DNA of 64,000 nucleotides from Ancylomarina sp. DW003 (GCF_029029505.1 NZ_JAKJSD010000008.1:124001-188000); one strand, 5' to 3'. Shown: positions 1 through 9,489, numbered from the stretch's first letter. Made by a program: numbers and translations. Notes: generated from the letters alone by a model not told the origin.

Positions 1-1142
1 TTATCAAGATTTCCAACCTTAGCTTCTTTAATTAAAGTTGCTACAGCTACAGCTGCTGCAGGATGAATATCATTCCCTTCGGTCTCAAGGAATAGTTTAC
101 CCGCCTCTATAGCTTCTTCATTCGTTGCTACTAAAACATCGCCACCCGCATCTTTCATTGCATCGAACAAACCACCAGCAATTGGGTATGGAGGCTTACG
201 GTTAGAAAGAACTTTTGCGTCAATCTCCTCAACTTGCTTACGAGCTAATTCATCCTCTAATGGTAACATAGCTCTGGAATCTGCTTTCCAAGCATCATGA
301 ATTGGTAGAAATGGTACATTCTGAGAAACCATTAGTTTCATCTTATTTGCTCCGTAACGACCATCTTCAATAAATCTCATATTAGCTTCCCAAGCAGCAA
401 TTGCGCCCGTTCCACTACCTACAGCCTGGAAATAATAATCAGGAATCTGACCTATTTCGCTCACAGCAGAAAGTACTGTTGTTCCCATACCATCGCGACG
501 AGCAACATTCTTTGCTCCTCCTTCGGCAACAAAACCATCAAGTCCACATACAATATTCGAGAGATGGATGGCATCGAAATAATCACTCCCTGATTTAGTT
601 GCGATCAAACGAACGTTATCCTTTATCGGCTCATCGAACCAAAGGGCCGATAAATTATCTTCAGGAACCGAAAGAAGCAATGGTATATTATTATCGGAAC
701 AAACACGTGCAAATGCTCTGGCCGTATTCCCGGCAGAAGCAACCACCAAAACCTGATCAGTTGAATTCAATCGTCCACTTACAGCATAAGCTTCCGTCTC
801 TTTAAACGAACAAGTACGAAAGTTAGCACCTTTCTCCGGCCAGTAACCACTAAATGTGATATACAAGTTATTCAAGCCTAAATACTTTGCTAAGCCTTCA
901 CTTTTATAGGTAGCAGGTGCCGAAGACCCCTCCAGTGTTTTATGAATTGGCAACCAATCAGAAAACTTATAAATCCCTAAAGACTCATCTTTTACCTCCA
1001 ATTGCTTCTTCTCATAAATTGCTCTAATCAAAGATGGATCGCTTTCTCCCGGCGCATCCAAAGTCCACCCCTCATCATCAAATCGTTTTCCTGATTTTAC
1101 TGACTCCAGTTTATATTGAGTAGCTTGAAATTCTTTTGTCAT
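1..1142 (-). CDS. Cysteate synthase, 3' end cut by window edge
   Basis: The frame opens with ATG at 1142 and stays open to the window edge, giving about 380 residues of a family that usually has about 400. It is a fold-type II PLP enzyme related to threonine synthase. Conserved blocks seen are SGYWPEKGANFRTCSFKETEA (residues 98-118, likely PLP lysine K114), VVASAGNTARAFARVC and a glycine-rich phosphate loop QAVGSGTGAIAAWEA. These match the Bacteroidales proteins annotated as cysteate synthase, which make L-cysteate from O-phosphoserine and sulfite. In Bacteroidota cysteate feeds capnine-type sulfonolipids; that role here is inference. No signal peptide, so cytoplasmic. A threonine synthase is the main alternative, but the YWPEKGANFRTCSF block argues against it. 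Confidence 0.85.
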   Translation of the reverse strand, partial: MTKEFQATQYKLESVKSGKRFDDEGWTLDAPGESDPSLIRAIYEKKQLEVKDESLGIYKFSDWLPIHKTLEGSSAPATYKSEGLAKYLGLNNLYITFSGYWPEKGANFRTCSFKETEAYAVSGRLNSTDQVLVVASAGNTARAFARVCSDNNIPLLLSVPEDNLSALWFDEPIKDNVRLIATKSGSDYFDAIHLSNIVCGLDGFVAEGGAKNVARRDGMGTTVLSAVSEIGQIPDYYFQAVGSGTGAIAAWEANMRFIEDGRYGANKMKLMVSQNVPFLPIHDAWKADSRAMLPLEDELARKQVEEIDAKVLSNRKPPYPIAGGLFDAMKDAGGDVLVATNEEAIEAGKLFLETEGNDIHPAAAVAVATLIKEAKVGNLD

Positions 1143-1401
1143 GCTAGAAATAGTTTGATTTTTGAAAGCCTAAAAATAACAATTGATTATTAGATATCAA
1201 TAAGTCTCTTCATAATCTCTTAATGAAATTTATGATGTCGGTAATTCTTACATAACAAGCCTGTTTGCAAGCAATAAATCAGGATAATCTCAATATTTTA
1301 TGATTCAATTAACAATTATTGACGTTTCAATTGATTCGATTGGCTGTTTTAAATTCAATATTTTGTAATTTTCGGCTTTAAAATCACATATACTCATACA
1401 C

Positions 1402-2844
1402 ATGAAATATTTATACCGATCTCTCATTCTTCTTTCAATAATTGTTTTCGCAAACTTAAATGGTCATTCTCAGAATTTGCATATTGATATCAAGCTTGAA
1501 AATGTTAGTGACAGTTCTGCTTATCTTGCCCATTATTTAGATGGGAGAATATTTGCCGATGATACAACGAAACTTGTAAATGGTGTTGGCTTATTTAAAA
1601 AAGATAGTTTACTCGATCAGGGTATTTATGTTGTGTATTTACCATCACAAAAATATTTCGATTTACTTTTAGGCAACGATCAAAAGTTTTCTATTCATTC
1701 AGACTCTAAAGATTTTGTCAACAATCTGAGTATTTCCGGTTCTAAAGAAAGTGAAGCATTCGCTGATTTTCAAAAATTCATGAAAGCCAAAACTGAAAAC
1801 AGCAGAAAACTACAGGAAGAATATAAGAAAAAGACAAATGATGAAAAGGCTAAGGCTGAGTATAAAGAACGCTTTAAAAAAGCGGACTTAGAAGTTAAAG
1901 CTTACGTTAAATCATTAAACGAGAGATTCCCTAAACCAAGTTTCGTTTCAGCATTCGCCAGCTTTACACTTTCACCTGAAGCTCCGGACTTTAGCAAATC
2001 AATTGCTGCTGATTTTCCTGACAGAGATAAGGAGATAAAGCTTAGAAACTATATTTGGACAAAAGGCAATTATCTTTCAAATTTAAATCCTGCTGACGAC
2101 AGATACCTTCGCACCCCATTATTAAAAGATAAACTGAAGTTTTTCTTTGAGAAAATTGTGATACAGCAACCCGACTCAATTGTAAAGGAATCGATTAAAC
2201 TAATTGAGCAGGCCAGACCAAACAAAAAGTGTTTTCAGTATTACACACAATATGCCCTTAACTATGCTATTAAATCGAAGATTATGGGTGTAGATGCTGC
2301 TTTTGTGGATTTGGCAAAGCGCTATTATATTAGTGGACAAGCTACCTGGGCAGACTCAAGCTTAATGGCCAACATTAAAGAAAGAGTGATTAAGCTTCAA
2401 TACAATTTGCTTGATATGAAAGCTCAGGATTTAGCTCTTGAAACTATAGACGGTGAGTTTGTAAAACTTCACGAGGTAGATGCTGATTATACAGTTCTTT
2501 ATTTTTTTGAGACTGACTGCGGACACTGTAAAAAGGTTACACCACGTTTAAAGCCTGAGATTCTAGATGCTTACCAAGATCTAAATGTTCAAGTTATGGC
2601 CATCTACACACAACAGGAAAAAGAAGCATGGCAAAAGTATATCGATGACAATCAACTTTACGATTTTATCAATTGCTACGATCCCAACTACAGGACTAAT
2701 TTTAGAATATATTACGATGTTTTTTCGACCCCAACCATCTATTTGCTTGATAAGGATAAAAAGATTGTTGCTAAACGCTTAGATATTGATAATTTGAAAG
2801 GTTTCTTAGATCACGAAAGAAAGCGTAAAGCTGAAAAATCATAA
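1402..2844 (+). CDS. Periplasmic thioredoxin-like protein (DUF4369/DUF5106 type)
   Basis: 480 residues with a signal peptide (residues 1-23, ending NGHSQ). The N-terminal part (about 25-120) looks like the DUF4369 beta domain, followed by a lysine/glutamate-rich helical region (about 120-350, DUF5106-like) and a C-terminal thioredoxin fold with the redox motif CGHC at residues 373-376 preceded by YFFETD. A cis-proline type STPTIYLLDKDKK segment follows. Such proteins are periplasmic thiol-disulfide oxidoreductases common in Bacteroidota; the substrate is unknown. It stands alone on the plus strand, divergent from cysteate synthase, and is closed by a good terminator. Confidence 0.8.
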   Translation: MKYLYRSLILLSIIVFANLNGHSQNLHIDIKLENVSDSSAYLAHYLDGRIFADDTTKLVNGVGLFKKDSLLDQGIYVVYLPSQKYFDLLLGNDQKFSIHSDSKDFVNNLSISGSKESEAFADFQKFMKAKTENSRKLQEEYKKKTNDEKAKAEYKERFKKADLEVKAYVKSLNERFPKPSFVSAFASFTLSPEAPDFSKSIAADFPDRDKEIKLRNYIWTKGNYLSNLNPADDRYLRTPLLKDKLKFFFEKIVIQQPDSIVKESIKLIEQARPNKKCFQYYTQYALNYAIKSKIMGVDAAFVDLAKRYYISGQATWADSSLMANIKERVIKLQYNLLDMKAQDLALETIDGEFVKLHEVDADYTVLYFFETDCGHCKKVTPRLKPEILDAYQDLNVQVMAIYTQQEKEAWQKYIDDNQLYDFINCYDPNYRTNFRIYYDVFSTPTIYLLDKDKKIVAKRLDIDNLKGFLDHERKRKAEKS

Positions 2845-2866
2845 GTCAGCTTGATTAAAATATAAG

Positions 2867-2894
2867 AGCTATCCTTATCGGGATAGCTTTTTTT
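2867..2894 (+). terminator. Rho-independent terminator
   Basis: Perfect 8-bp stem agctatcc/ggatagct with a 6-base loop followed by seven T, 23 bases after the stop of the thioredoxin-like gene. Confidence 0.85.
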
Positions 2895-2931
2895 AACTCA
2901 ATTCTTATCTGAAAACAGACTAATACATAGG

Positions 2932-3270
2932 ATGACCGAATTTCTACACCTTCTTCAATTCGTGGTACACTATAGCCTACATCTCTTGTTTCCAGGATTA
3001 ATTGCTTGGTTCTTTTTCCGAGATCGATGGAAAAAGGCTTGGCTCATAATGCTTGCTACCATGTTGGTCGATTTAGATCACTTATTGGCAACCCCCATAT
3101 TCGAGCCTGGCCGATGCAGCATAGGTTTCCACCCCCTACATTCCTATTATGCCATTGCCATCTATTTTATTATGGTATTCTTCCCAAAACTAAGAATTGT
3201 AGCCATTGGCTTACTTTTCCACATGCTCACCGATTTCCAGGATTGCTTATGGTCGAATTTATTGAGGTAA
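2932..3270 (+). CDS. Small integral membrane protein, DUF6122-like
   Basis: 112 residues with three or four hydrophobic segments. Histidine and aspartate residues recur at helix ends: VHYSLHLLFP, DLDHLLATPIF, FHPLHSYY and HMLTDFQDC. This pattern matches the DUF6122 family and resembles YdjM-like membrane metal-dependent hydrolases, so metal binding is plausible but unproven. A second frame covering 3006-3332 is a shadow without conserved pattern. The gene follows a terminator, so it likely has its own promoter in 2895-2931. No function is known. Confidence 0.7.
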   Translation: MTEFLHLLQFVVHYSLHLLFPGLIAWFFFRDRWKKAWLIMLATMLVDLDHLLATPIFEPGRCSIGFHPLHSYYAIAIYFIMVFFPKLRIVAIGLLFHMLTDFQDCLWSNLLR

Positions 3271-3283
3271 TAAAATTTACTTT

Positions 3284-3311
3284 GAGGGTCTCACTGTTTT
3301 GTGAGGCTCTC
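3284..3311 (+). terminator. Possible weak terminator
   Basis: gagggtctcac and gtgaggctctc can pair over 11 bp using two G-U pairs, with a 6-base loop, 13 bases after the DUF6122 stop. The following run is AATAATT rather than T-rich, so termination strength is doubtful. Confidence 0.4.
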
Positions 3312-3395
3312 AATAATTACTCCTTAATATAGTCAGAGCAGGCTAACCTAAAACTTACGACTACAACGGTCGTAGTGCAATATCAGAACATATAA

Positions 3396-3432
3396 AAAAG
3401 GTGAAAGCTCAAAAATAGAGCTTTCACCTTTT
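3396..3432 (-). terminator. Terminator of the SusCD/thioredoxin locus
   Basis: Perfect 15-bp stem aaaaggtgaaagctc/gagctttcacctttt with a 7-base loop. Read on the minus strand it follows the last gene of the long locus by 23 bases and ends in a T run; its symmetry lets it work in both directions. Confidence 0.85.
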
Positions 3433-3455
3433 ATCGTATAATTAGTCGGTTCTTA

Positions 3456-3977
3456 TTACTTTTCCATGTATTTTTTCAAACCTTTTAGGGTTTTAGAAAA
3501 TTCAGATCCAAGTTGTGCAATCAATTTGCCTTCAGAAGTACCTTTTTTTGCTTTTAAATAGCCCTTAAAAATGACTTTACACTTATTAGGGCCATTAGCT
3601 TGCACATAACAATGAACGGCCACATACTCAGCAGGCATATATTCATCAAAAGGCGTAAAACAAATGTGTTTGTTTGCAGGGTCAAAAACCAAAACAGTTT
3701 CCAATCTTGGCGTTCCATCAGCCATTACCATTTCACGAACTGCATCGAGACCATTCCCATCTGCTAAAGATGATTTTACCAATTCAGGCACATATTCTTC
3801 AACCTTTTCCAGAGATGCTATAAGCTTCCAAACATCACTAGCAGGAGCCTTTATACCGATTTCTCTCTTTACTTTTGGTGGTAACATTTTAGCTGGTTTC
3901 ATTTGTGCTGAAACGCTCCCAAACAAAGCACAAACCATTAAAAAGAGAACAGCTATTCTTAATTTTGAATTCTTCAT
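3456..3977 (-). CDS. Exported SRPBCC (START-like) protein
   Basis: 173 residues with a signal peptide (1-24, ending GSVSAQ). The mature part matches the SRPBCC/polyketide-cyclase fold: a start KREIGIKAPASDVWKLIASLEKVEEYVP, a central beta sheet with AVREMVMADGTPRLETVLVFD, and a C-terminal helix GSEFSKTLKGLKKYMEK. Proteins with this fold bind hydrophobic ligands in a groove; no catalytic residues can be named. It is the last gene of the 16-kb locus and starts 5 bases after the TlpA-like gene, so the two are co-transcribed. Substrate and role are unknown. Confidence 0.75.
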   Translation of the reverse strand: MKNSKLRIAVLFLMVCALFGSVSAQMKPAKMLPPKVKREIGIKAPASDVWKLIASLEKVEEYVPELVKSSLADGNGLDAVREMVMADGTPRLETVLVFDPANKHICFTPFDEYMPAEYVAVHCYVQANGPNKCKVIFKGYLKAKKGTSEGKLIAQLGSEFSKTLKGLKKYMEK

Positions 3978-3982
3978 ACTTC

Positions 3983-5113
3983 TTATTTAACGGTTGATTC
4001 TAATTTCTCGGTAAGAGATTCTCCACGCAGTTGTTTTCCTACAATTTTACCTTCTTTATCCAAAAGAATAATGTAAGGAATTCCCGAAAACTGATATTCT
4101 TTCATGATATCTTTTCCTGATCCCGGAGCTTGAATTTGTGGCCAGTGCATATCTTCCTGACGCATGGCTTTTTTCCAGGCATTCTTACTCTTATCAATAG
4201 AAACACTTAAAAATTCAACATCTTTATCTTTATACACTTCATACAACTCCTTAAGGTGAGGAATTTCTTTACGACAAGGACCACACCACGATGCCCAAAA
4301 ATCGACAACTAAATACTTCCCTCTAAAATCCTTAAGGTTAACCATTTTTCCATCAACTGTTGGGAATTCAAAAATCGGTGCTTCTTTTCCAATGGCTAAT
4401 CTTTCCTTTTGAGCCTTAGCCTTAGCAGTTGCTTCCTTATAATCTAACAAAGGTTGGTAGTTAGGGTTCTTCGCTTCTAATGTTTTAATAATCTTCTCGA
4501 GCAAAGGTTTATCGCTATCTTTTCTTAAAGAGCCCAACATAGAAATAATTGAATTACGATCGGCATAGTGTTCGGCTATATAACGCGTTCTTGCATCCAA
4601 ATCATCGTAACAGGTATTGTAGCCTTTCCCAGCTTCTTCTTTCCAGGCATCACTATCTGATTGGGAAGCTTTATACATCACCTGACCTGCTGCAATCATG
4701 CTCTGATAGTTTCTGTAATAATTAAAAGCTAAAAGGTTCATCACCTCATTATTAGGTCCCCCATTGATATACACGTAAGGTGGGTTTTTAATCTTTATCT
4801 TAGCCGTATCTTGTCCTCTAAAATTTACAACAAGATCTTCGTCTTCTGCCCAAAACTGAACCGACTGCCACTTTTGACAATCTAAGGTGTAAACACCAAC
4901 CTTATTAACCTTCATTTCGAAAGCATAGGTGCCGTCTTTCTTTACTTCAACCGAATCGATAATTGTTTTATCAAAACCATTTCGCTCTACAATAGTCATT
5001 TTAAAACGGTTGTCTGGAAATTTCACTTTACCAGTAATGGTAATTGTATCTTTAACGGGTGCCTGGCACGAGAAAAGAATTAATGCTAAAAATGCAACAA
5101 GTAAATTTTTCAT
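3983..5113 (-). CDS. TlpA-family thiol-disulfide oxidoreductase lipoprotein
   Basis: 376 residues. A lipoprotein signal ends at C16 (LILFSC). Residues about 20-110 form a DUF4369 beta domain, 110-230 are helical, and 235-376 are a TlpA/AhpC-TSA thioredoxin fold with WCGPC at 276-280, preceded by GKYLVVDFWAS and followed by the cis-Pro segment FSGIPYIILLDKEGK. It would reduce or isomerise disulfides in the periplasm or at a membrane surface. It is the third thioredoxin-fold gene in the locus, but unlike the two upstream ones it carries the domain at the C-terminus. The partner protein is unknown. Confidence 0.85.
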   Translation of the reverse strand: MKNLLVAFLALILFSCQAPVKDTITITGKVKFPDNRFKMTIVERNGFDKTIIDSVEVKKDGTYAFEMKVNKVGVYTLDCQKWQSVQFWAEDEDLVVNFRGQDTAKIKIKNPPYVYINGGPNNEVMNLLAFNYYRNYQSMIAAGQVMYKASQSDSDAWKEEAGKGYNTCYDDLDARTRYIAEHYADRNSIISMLGSLRKDSDKPLLEKIIKTLEAKNPNYQPLLDYKEATAKAKAQKERLAIGKEAPIFEFPTVDGKMVNLKDFRGKYLVVDFWASWCGPCRKEIPHLKELYEVYKDKDVEFLSVSIDKSKNAWKKAMRQEDMHWPQIQAPGSGKDIMKEYQFSGIPYIILLDKEGKIVGKQLRGESLTEKLESTVK

Positions 5114-5227
5114 TTAGTCTTTTTTTAAGCCATCCTTAAAAGGATAGTTTGATTGCTAGTTTGTGTTTAGATTCTGCCAAACCTAAATCATATGCAATCG
5201 GTTTGTAGTTTATTTCAATAAGTAAAT

Positions 5228-5258
5228 AGCTTGCTGATTCACCATAAATCAACAAGCT
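5228..5258 (-). other. Intergenic hairpin between two thioredoxin genes
   Basis: agcttgctgatt pairs with aatcaacaagct over 12 positions with one mismatch and a 7-base loop, just after the stop of the upstream gene. The T run on the minus strand is poor, so it could be an attenuator or a stability element rather than a full terminator. Confidence 0.5.
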
Positions 5259-5266
5259 AAATCCAT

Positions 5267-6532
5267 TTATTTTTTCTTTCCTTTTGCAGGTTTCATGCCA
5301 CCCATTTTAAAGGCTGGTATAGAGATAATTTTTGTTCCCTCTTTCTCTGCTTTTAAATCTGCTTCTTTCGATGCCGACTTAGTTGCTTTAGCTGCTTCTG
5401 CATTACCTACCAGCTCCAACAAATTGGCCTTTGTCGCCAAATAGCCTGATTTGTACTGAACTCGATCTTCGTTTGTTGAAGCATAATCTGCCCAACGAAG
5501 TGCACGTTGCAACATGGCTTTATCTTTGCTTGCTTTTGCAATCATTGAAGCGGCTGAATCAAAATAGTTAAACTTCTTCTCGTTATTTTTCCATAGTGAA
5601 AAATCAAGAGCAGCATCAATTACATAGGCATATTTATCCCAATCGTTCAAACGAGAATACTCATTCTTCAGAGCAATAGCAATCAGTTCTGACGCCTTTT
5701 CGTAGCTTGAATTCTGAAGGTCAGAAACGAGTGCATCAAATCCTTTTTTATCATACACACGCCCTTTTCCCGGGTAGAAATATGAATACTCTTCTATCTT
5801 CTTATTGTAAGTTCTGTAAATCTTAGCATCGATTTCCTCTACACCAACAAGTTCAGCTAGTTTCGCTCTGTTTTTCACAACAAAACGAAATTCATCAGTA
5901 GCAGGGTTCTTCATGAAATACTTAACGATATTCCAGTTTTCTTTCTTCAACAAATCTTCTTTTTCAAGACTTGAAATATAAGCATCCGCTTTTTTGGCTT
6001 CTTCTTTTCCAAGGTTAGCCATACGAAGCGATCTCAAATAAGAAAACATGAATTCACCATCGCGCTTACCTGCTTTGTATGCCTTTTGCAAGGCTGCAAA
6101 ATTCTTATCTTCTGACTGAGCTTCTTTCATATAACCGATAAATTCATCAGCTCCGTAAGCTCCAACAACACGATGTACGACTTCTCCCTCTGAATTAATA
6201 ACCAGAAAAGTTGGATAAGCATTAATCTTCCACCCTGGCTTTAGCTCTGGCCCCTCACCTTTTTCCATATCAATTTTGAAATTCACAAAATTGGTATTGA
6301 AATAATCAGCCACATGATCTTGTGTAAACACATCCCTAGCCATCATCTTACATGGACCACACCACGATGTGTAACAGTCAACAAAAATGAGTTTTTTTTC
6401 TTTCTTAGCTTTCTTCAAAACCTTAGACCATTTTGAGTGTTCGAACTCAACAGAACGGTTCTGAGCCACAGAAATTGTTGAAATGAAAAGCCCGGCAAGA
6501 GCTAATACAAATACTGTTAGTAAATTTTTCAT
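5267..6532 (-). CDS. Thioredoxin-fold protein with long helical C-terminal domain (paralog 2)
   Basis: 421 residues with a signal peptide (1-23, ending ISVAQ). The thioredoxin domain is N-terminal (about 28-150) with WCGPC at 57-61, followed by KMMARDVFTQDHVADYFN, typical of the Thioredoxin_7/DsbD-gamma-like group. Residues 150-400 are mostly helical, perhaps TPR-like, and are not recognised. The end is lysine-rich (MKPAKGKKK). It is closely related to the next upstream gene, so the pair looks like a tandem duplication. It probably keeps cysteines of exported partners reduced; substrate unknown. It lies 215 bases after the paralog and is followed by a hairpin. Confidence 0.8.
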   Translation of the reverse strand: MKNLLTVFVLALAGLFISTISVAQNRSVEFEHSKWSKVLKKAKKEKKLIFVDCYTSWCGPCKMMARDVFTQDHVADYFNTNFVNFKIDMEKGEGPELKPGWKINAYPTFLVINSEGEVVHRVVGAYGADEFIGYMKEAQSEDKNFAALQKAYKAGKRDGEFMFSYLRSLRMANLGKEEAKKADAYISSLEKEDLLKKENWNIVKYFMKNPATDEFRFVVKNRAKLAELVGVEEIDAKIYRTYNKKIEEYSYFYPGKGRVYDKKGFDALVSDLQNSSYEKASELIAIALKNEYSRLNDWDKYAYVIDAALDFSLWKNNEKKFNYFDSAASMIAKASKDKAMLQRALRWADYASTNEDRVQYKSGYLATKANLLELVGNAEAAKATKSASKEADLKAEKEGTKIISIPAFKMGGMKPAKGKKK

Positions 6533-6747
6533 GTTATTCTTTAAAATTGGTTTTCAGTTGCCAAAATGAAACAGCCTGCCAGCTGTATGAGCCATAAGAA
6601 GATCATTTAGCAAAAAATTAGTTATTTATTAACGAACAGCAACATCAGTAACACTAGATTCAAATGACGCTGTCATCAACTTAAAGACCCCTGCATTTGA
6701 CTTTATCCTTAAAAAGTAAATGTTAAATAATGTAATAAAGTACTTTT

Positions 6748-7920
6748 TTAATCCGCCTTTAGAAGATCTGCCTTTAGTTTGATAAAGGCATTCTTGAATC
6801 CTCCGTCTAAATTTTCAGTTACCAAACCCATATCACACCACTTAGCTGCCTCTTTTCTAAGTTCCTTATCCTGAGTTCCTCGATTAATTGGCAAAGCATA
6901 ATTATACAAAGACATAATGCCAGTATCAACCAATTCTAATTTTAAATTCTCGGAAACATGGCCTACAAATGCTTTCCAATTTCCTAAAGTTCGCGCAGTA
7001 GATATATTTGAATAAGCTATTATTTTAGCGCTATCTTTTATTTTATATTTTTCAAGCTGATATAAAAACTTAGTCTGACGTTTCGTATTCAGCTTGTATT
7101 TTCCTGACTCAAGTTTATCACAAAGCTGATTCCCCTGACGAAGGAATGTATAATAGATCTTCTCACTCACCTCTTTTGCATCAAAGGTTGCTTCGAATAC
7201 TTCTCTCTGATCTAATACATATTGAAAGGCTTTATTGTCGGTATTATTGATATATTTTTTAAACAAATCCCAGTTTTCTTTACTCAGTAATCTTGTAGGT
7301 TCCAGCTCATCAAAATAACGAATAACAACTTCCTTTAACTTGGCATTCTCTCCAGCTGATGTTAGCATTTCCAGATAGCTGATTAGAAATTTAAAATCAG
7401 AAACACCATTCTTTTTATAAGCTTCATTATAATCGGAAAGTTTCATCTCATTGCCTAAAACTTCATTCCCGAATATTAAGAATTCTGCTTTTGGCAAAGC
7501 ACCAACCGCTTTGTGTTCAATTTTCTCATTAGCATCAATAAAAATCAATGTTGGATAAGCTGTTACACTCAGTTTTGATTTTAAGCTTAAACCCGGCTCC
7601 TTTTCCATATCTAACTTCACATTAATGAAATTCTGATTGAAGAATGTTCCCACTTCTGCATCGGTAAATACATTTCGAGCCATCATTTTACACGGCCCAC
7701 ACCAAGTAGTATAAGCATCGATAAAAATAAGTTTATTCTCTTCTTTTGCTTTCTTAAGAATATCTTCCCACGATGAATGTTCAAATGAGATGCCGGTTTG
7801 CTTCGCATCAACGGACTTATTCTGAGCCTGAAGAATAGAGGTAAAAAGGAATAATCCCACTACAACATATACAATTGTTCTAATTTTTGACATTGGAGTT
7901 TTGGGGTGTATGATTCCCAT
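6748..7920 (-). CDS. Thioredoxin-fold protein with long helical C-terminal domain (paralog 1)
   Basis: 390 residues as given; the better start is the internal ATG at 7893, because MSKIRTIVYVVVGLFLFTS opens a clean signal peptide. The thioredoxin domain follows, with WCGPC at 73-77 and KMMARNVFTDAEVGTFFNQ. The remaining 240 residues are helical and unrecognised. Architecture and motifs match the downstream gene (FEHSSWEDILKKAKEENK against FEHSKWSKVLKKAKKEKK). It sits 99 bases after the SusD gene, which ties it to that uptake system. An exported reductase role is supported by the motif; the target is unknown. Confidence 0.8.
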   Translation of the reverse strand: MGIIHPKTPMSKIRTIVYVVVGLFLFTSILQAQNKSVDAKQTGISFEHSSWEDILKKAKEENKLIFIDAYTTWCGPCKMMARNVFTDAEVGTFFNQNFINVKLDMEKEPGLSLKSKLSVTAYPTLIFIDANEKIEHKAVGALPKAEFLIFGNEVLGNEMKLSDYNEAYKKNGVSDFKFLISYLEMLTSAGENAKLKEVVIRYFDELEPTRLLSKENWDLFKKYINNTDNKAFQYVLDQREVFEATFDAKEVSEKIYYTFLRQGNQLCDKLESGKYKLNTKRQTKFLYQLEKYKIKDSAKIIAYSNISTARTLGNWKAFVGHVSENLKLELVDTGIMSLYNYALPINRGTQDKELRKEAAKWCDMGLVTENLDGGFKNAFIKLKADLLKAD

Positions 7921-8019
7921 AGCACTTGAACATGCTTGCTAAACAAGCACATTCAAATACCATAAGGAATGATTAGTAATTAATTGGTAATCTTTTAAAA
8001 AGTCCCTTAGAAATTAGGT

Positions 8020-9489
8020 TTACAAGTAGCCAGGATTCTGAACCAGGCTACCTTTTGTAATATCAATTTCTCTCTTTGGGATTGGCAGCACATATCGATC
8101 AGCTGGTACGTCTTCATAAACTCCATCTTCATTTCTAAACTGAAGTTTTCTTCCTGTGCGGATGATGTCGTAACGGTGTATGCCTTCAAAAGCCAATTCC
8201 TTTTCACGCTCTAGCAGAATACGATCAATTAAATCATCTGCTGTGGTAAAATCTGATAAGGTGTAGTCAACAAAAGCTGCATCAGCACGCGAGGCTATAG
8301 CATTCAACAAATCAACCGCTTCCTGAACCTTTCCACTGGTATTGGCAAGTGCTTCTGCTCGCGTTAGATACATTTCTGACAGACGTATCATTGGAATATT
8401 ATCACGACCATCATTATTATTAAACTTACTTGTGGTCGGTTTTCCAGGATTGTAACTTGATAATGGATTGCCATTCCAGATTAACTCCGACTTTCGTTGA
8501 TCTGTTTCTGTAAATTTCCCTAAATAATCGTCAGAAACATAACCAAGAGTTTTTGAATAATAGGGGTAAAAATGGGTTCCAAACTGATGATTACCTCCAT
8601 TATAAGTTAAAGGTATAGCATAAATAAACTCTTCGTCCAGCTCCACGTCTACACCCCCACTCATTGGGAATACAGAACGTAGGTTTGAAGCTAATCTGTA
8701 AGTCGAATTATTAACGAAAAATGCTGATTCTTCAGCTGCTTTCTGATAATTCCCCATGCAAAGATAAACTCTTGACAATAAAGCATGAACACTTCCTTTA
8801 GTAGCACGTGCTCTTGTTTCTAAATCATCATCATATTCATCATTTAAATCAGGCAATGCCTCAGTTAAATCATTTATAATTTGAGTGTAAACTTCACTAT
8901 TTGTAGAGCGAGTTAATGCATTATTAGAAACAAATTCTGTTCCTGCATAAGGCTTAAGCTGTAAAGGCAAGCATAAACCATCCATCTTACCTTGCAAAGC
9001 ACCATCGCCATATAATCTTAACATGACAAAGTAATTATAAGCTCTTAAAAACTTAGCTTCGGCAACATGTTGTCTTTCTAAATTCTCATTGTAGGTTCCT
9101 AAATCCGGAACTGACTTGATTATAACATTTGCCACGTTTATAGCCGAATATGTATCAGACCATATTTTCTCTGGCGTGTAATCATCTGTCAGAAGATTAC
9201 CAGAAACCAATGCCATTGAAAATGTACTTGTTACTTCAATAAGTCTAGTCGTAACATCACCTATTGAGTATGCCGTCGATTTGTTAGCTTCATAGGTTTT
9301 GTTATAAACATCCATCAAGGCTGATTCGGCAGAAGCTGCCGTCTGAAAAACTTCAGATTCAACAGTAGTATCCTCAGGAGCCAGATCCAGTTGTTTGTCG
9401 CAAGCCGATAAACTACCCATAATGGCTAGAAAGGCAAGACTGTATATATTAATTATTCTTTTTTTCATTGTTTTGAAATTAGTATCCAA
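8020..9489 (-). CDS. SusD/RagB-family outer-membrane lipoprotein
   Basis: 489 residues; the likely start is the second ATG at 9468 (MKKRIINIYS), giving a lipoprotein signal that ends in GSLSAC. Typical SusD features are YNKTYEANKSTAYSIGD near the N-terminus, EAKFLRAYNYFVMLRLYGD, a TPR-like RATKGSVHALLSRVYLCMGNYQKAAEE and a C-terminal ILLEREKELAFEGIHRYDIIRTG. SusD proteins are surface lids on SusC channels. It follows SusC by 44 bases. The substrate cannot be read from sequence; with no glycosidase nearby and three thioredoxin-fold genes downstream, a peptide-like ligand is at least as likely as a glycan. Confidence 0.9.
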   Translation of the reverse strand: MDTNFKTMKKRIINIYSLAFLAIMGSLSACDKQLDLAPEDTTVESEVFQTAASAESALMDVYNKTYEANKSTAYSIGDVTTRLIEVTSTFSMALVSGNLLTDDYTPEKIWSDTYSAINVANVIIKSVPDLGTYNENLERQHVAEAKFLRAYNYFVMLRLYGDGALQGKMDGLCLPLQLKPYAGTEFVSNNALTRSTNSEVYTQIINDLTEALPDLNDEYDDDLETRARATKGSVHALLSRVYLCMGNYQKAAEESAFFVNNSTYRLASNLRSVFPMSGGVDVELDEEFIYAIPLTYNGGNHQFGTHFYPYYSKTLGYVSDDYLGKFTETDQRKSELIWNGNPLSSYNPGKPTTSKFNNNDGRDNIPMIRLSEMYLTRAEALANTSGKVQEAVDLLNAIASRADAAFVDYTLSDFTTADDLIDRILLEREKELAFEGIHRYDIIRTGRKLQFRNEDGVYEDVPADRYVLPIPKREIDITKGSLVQNPGYL

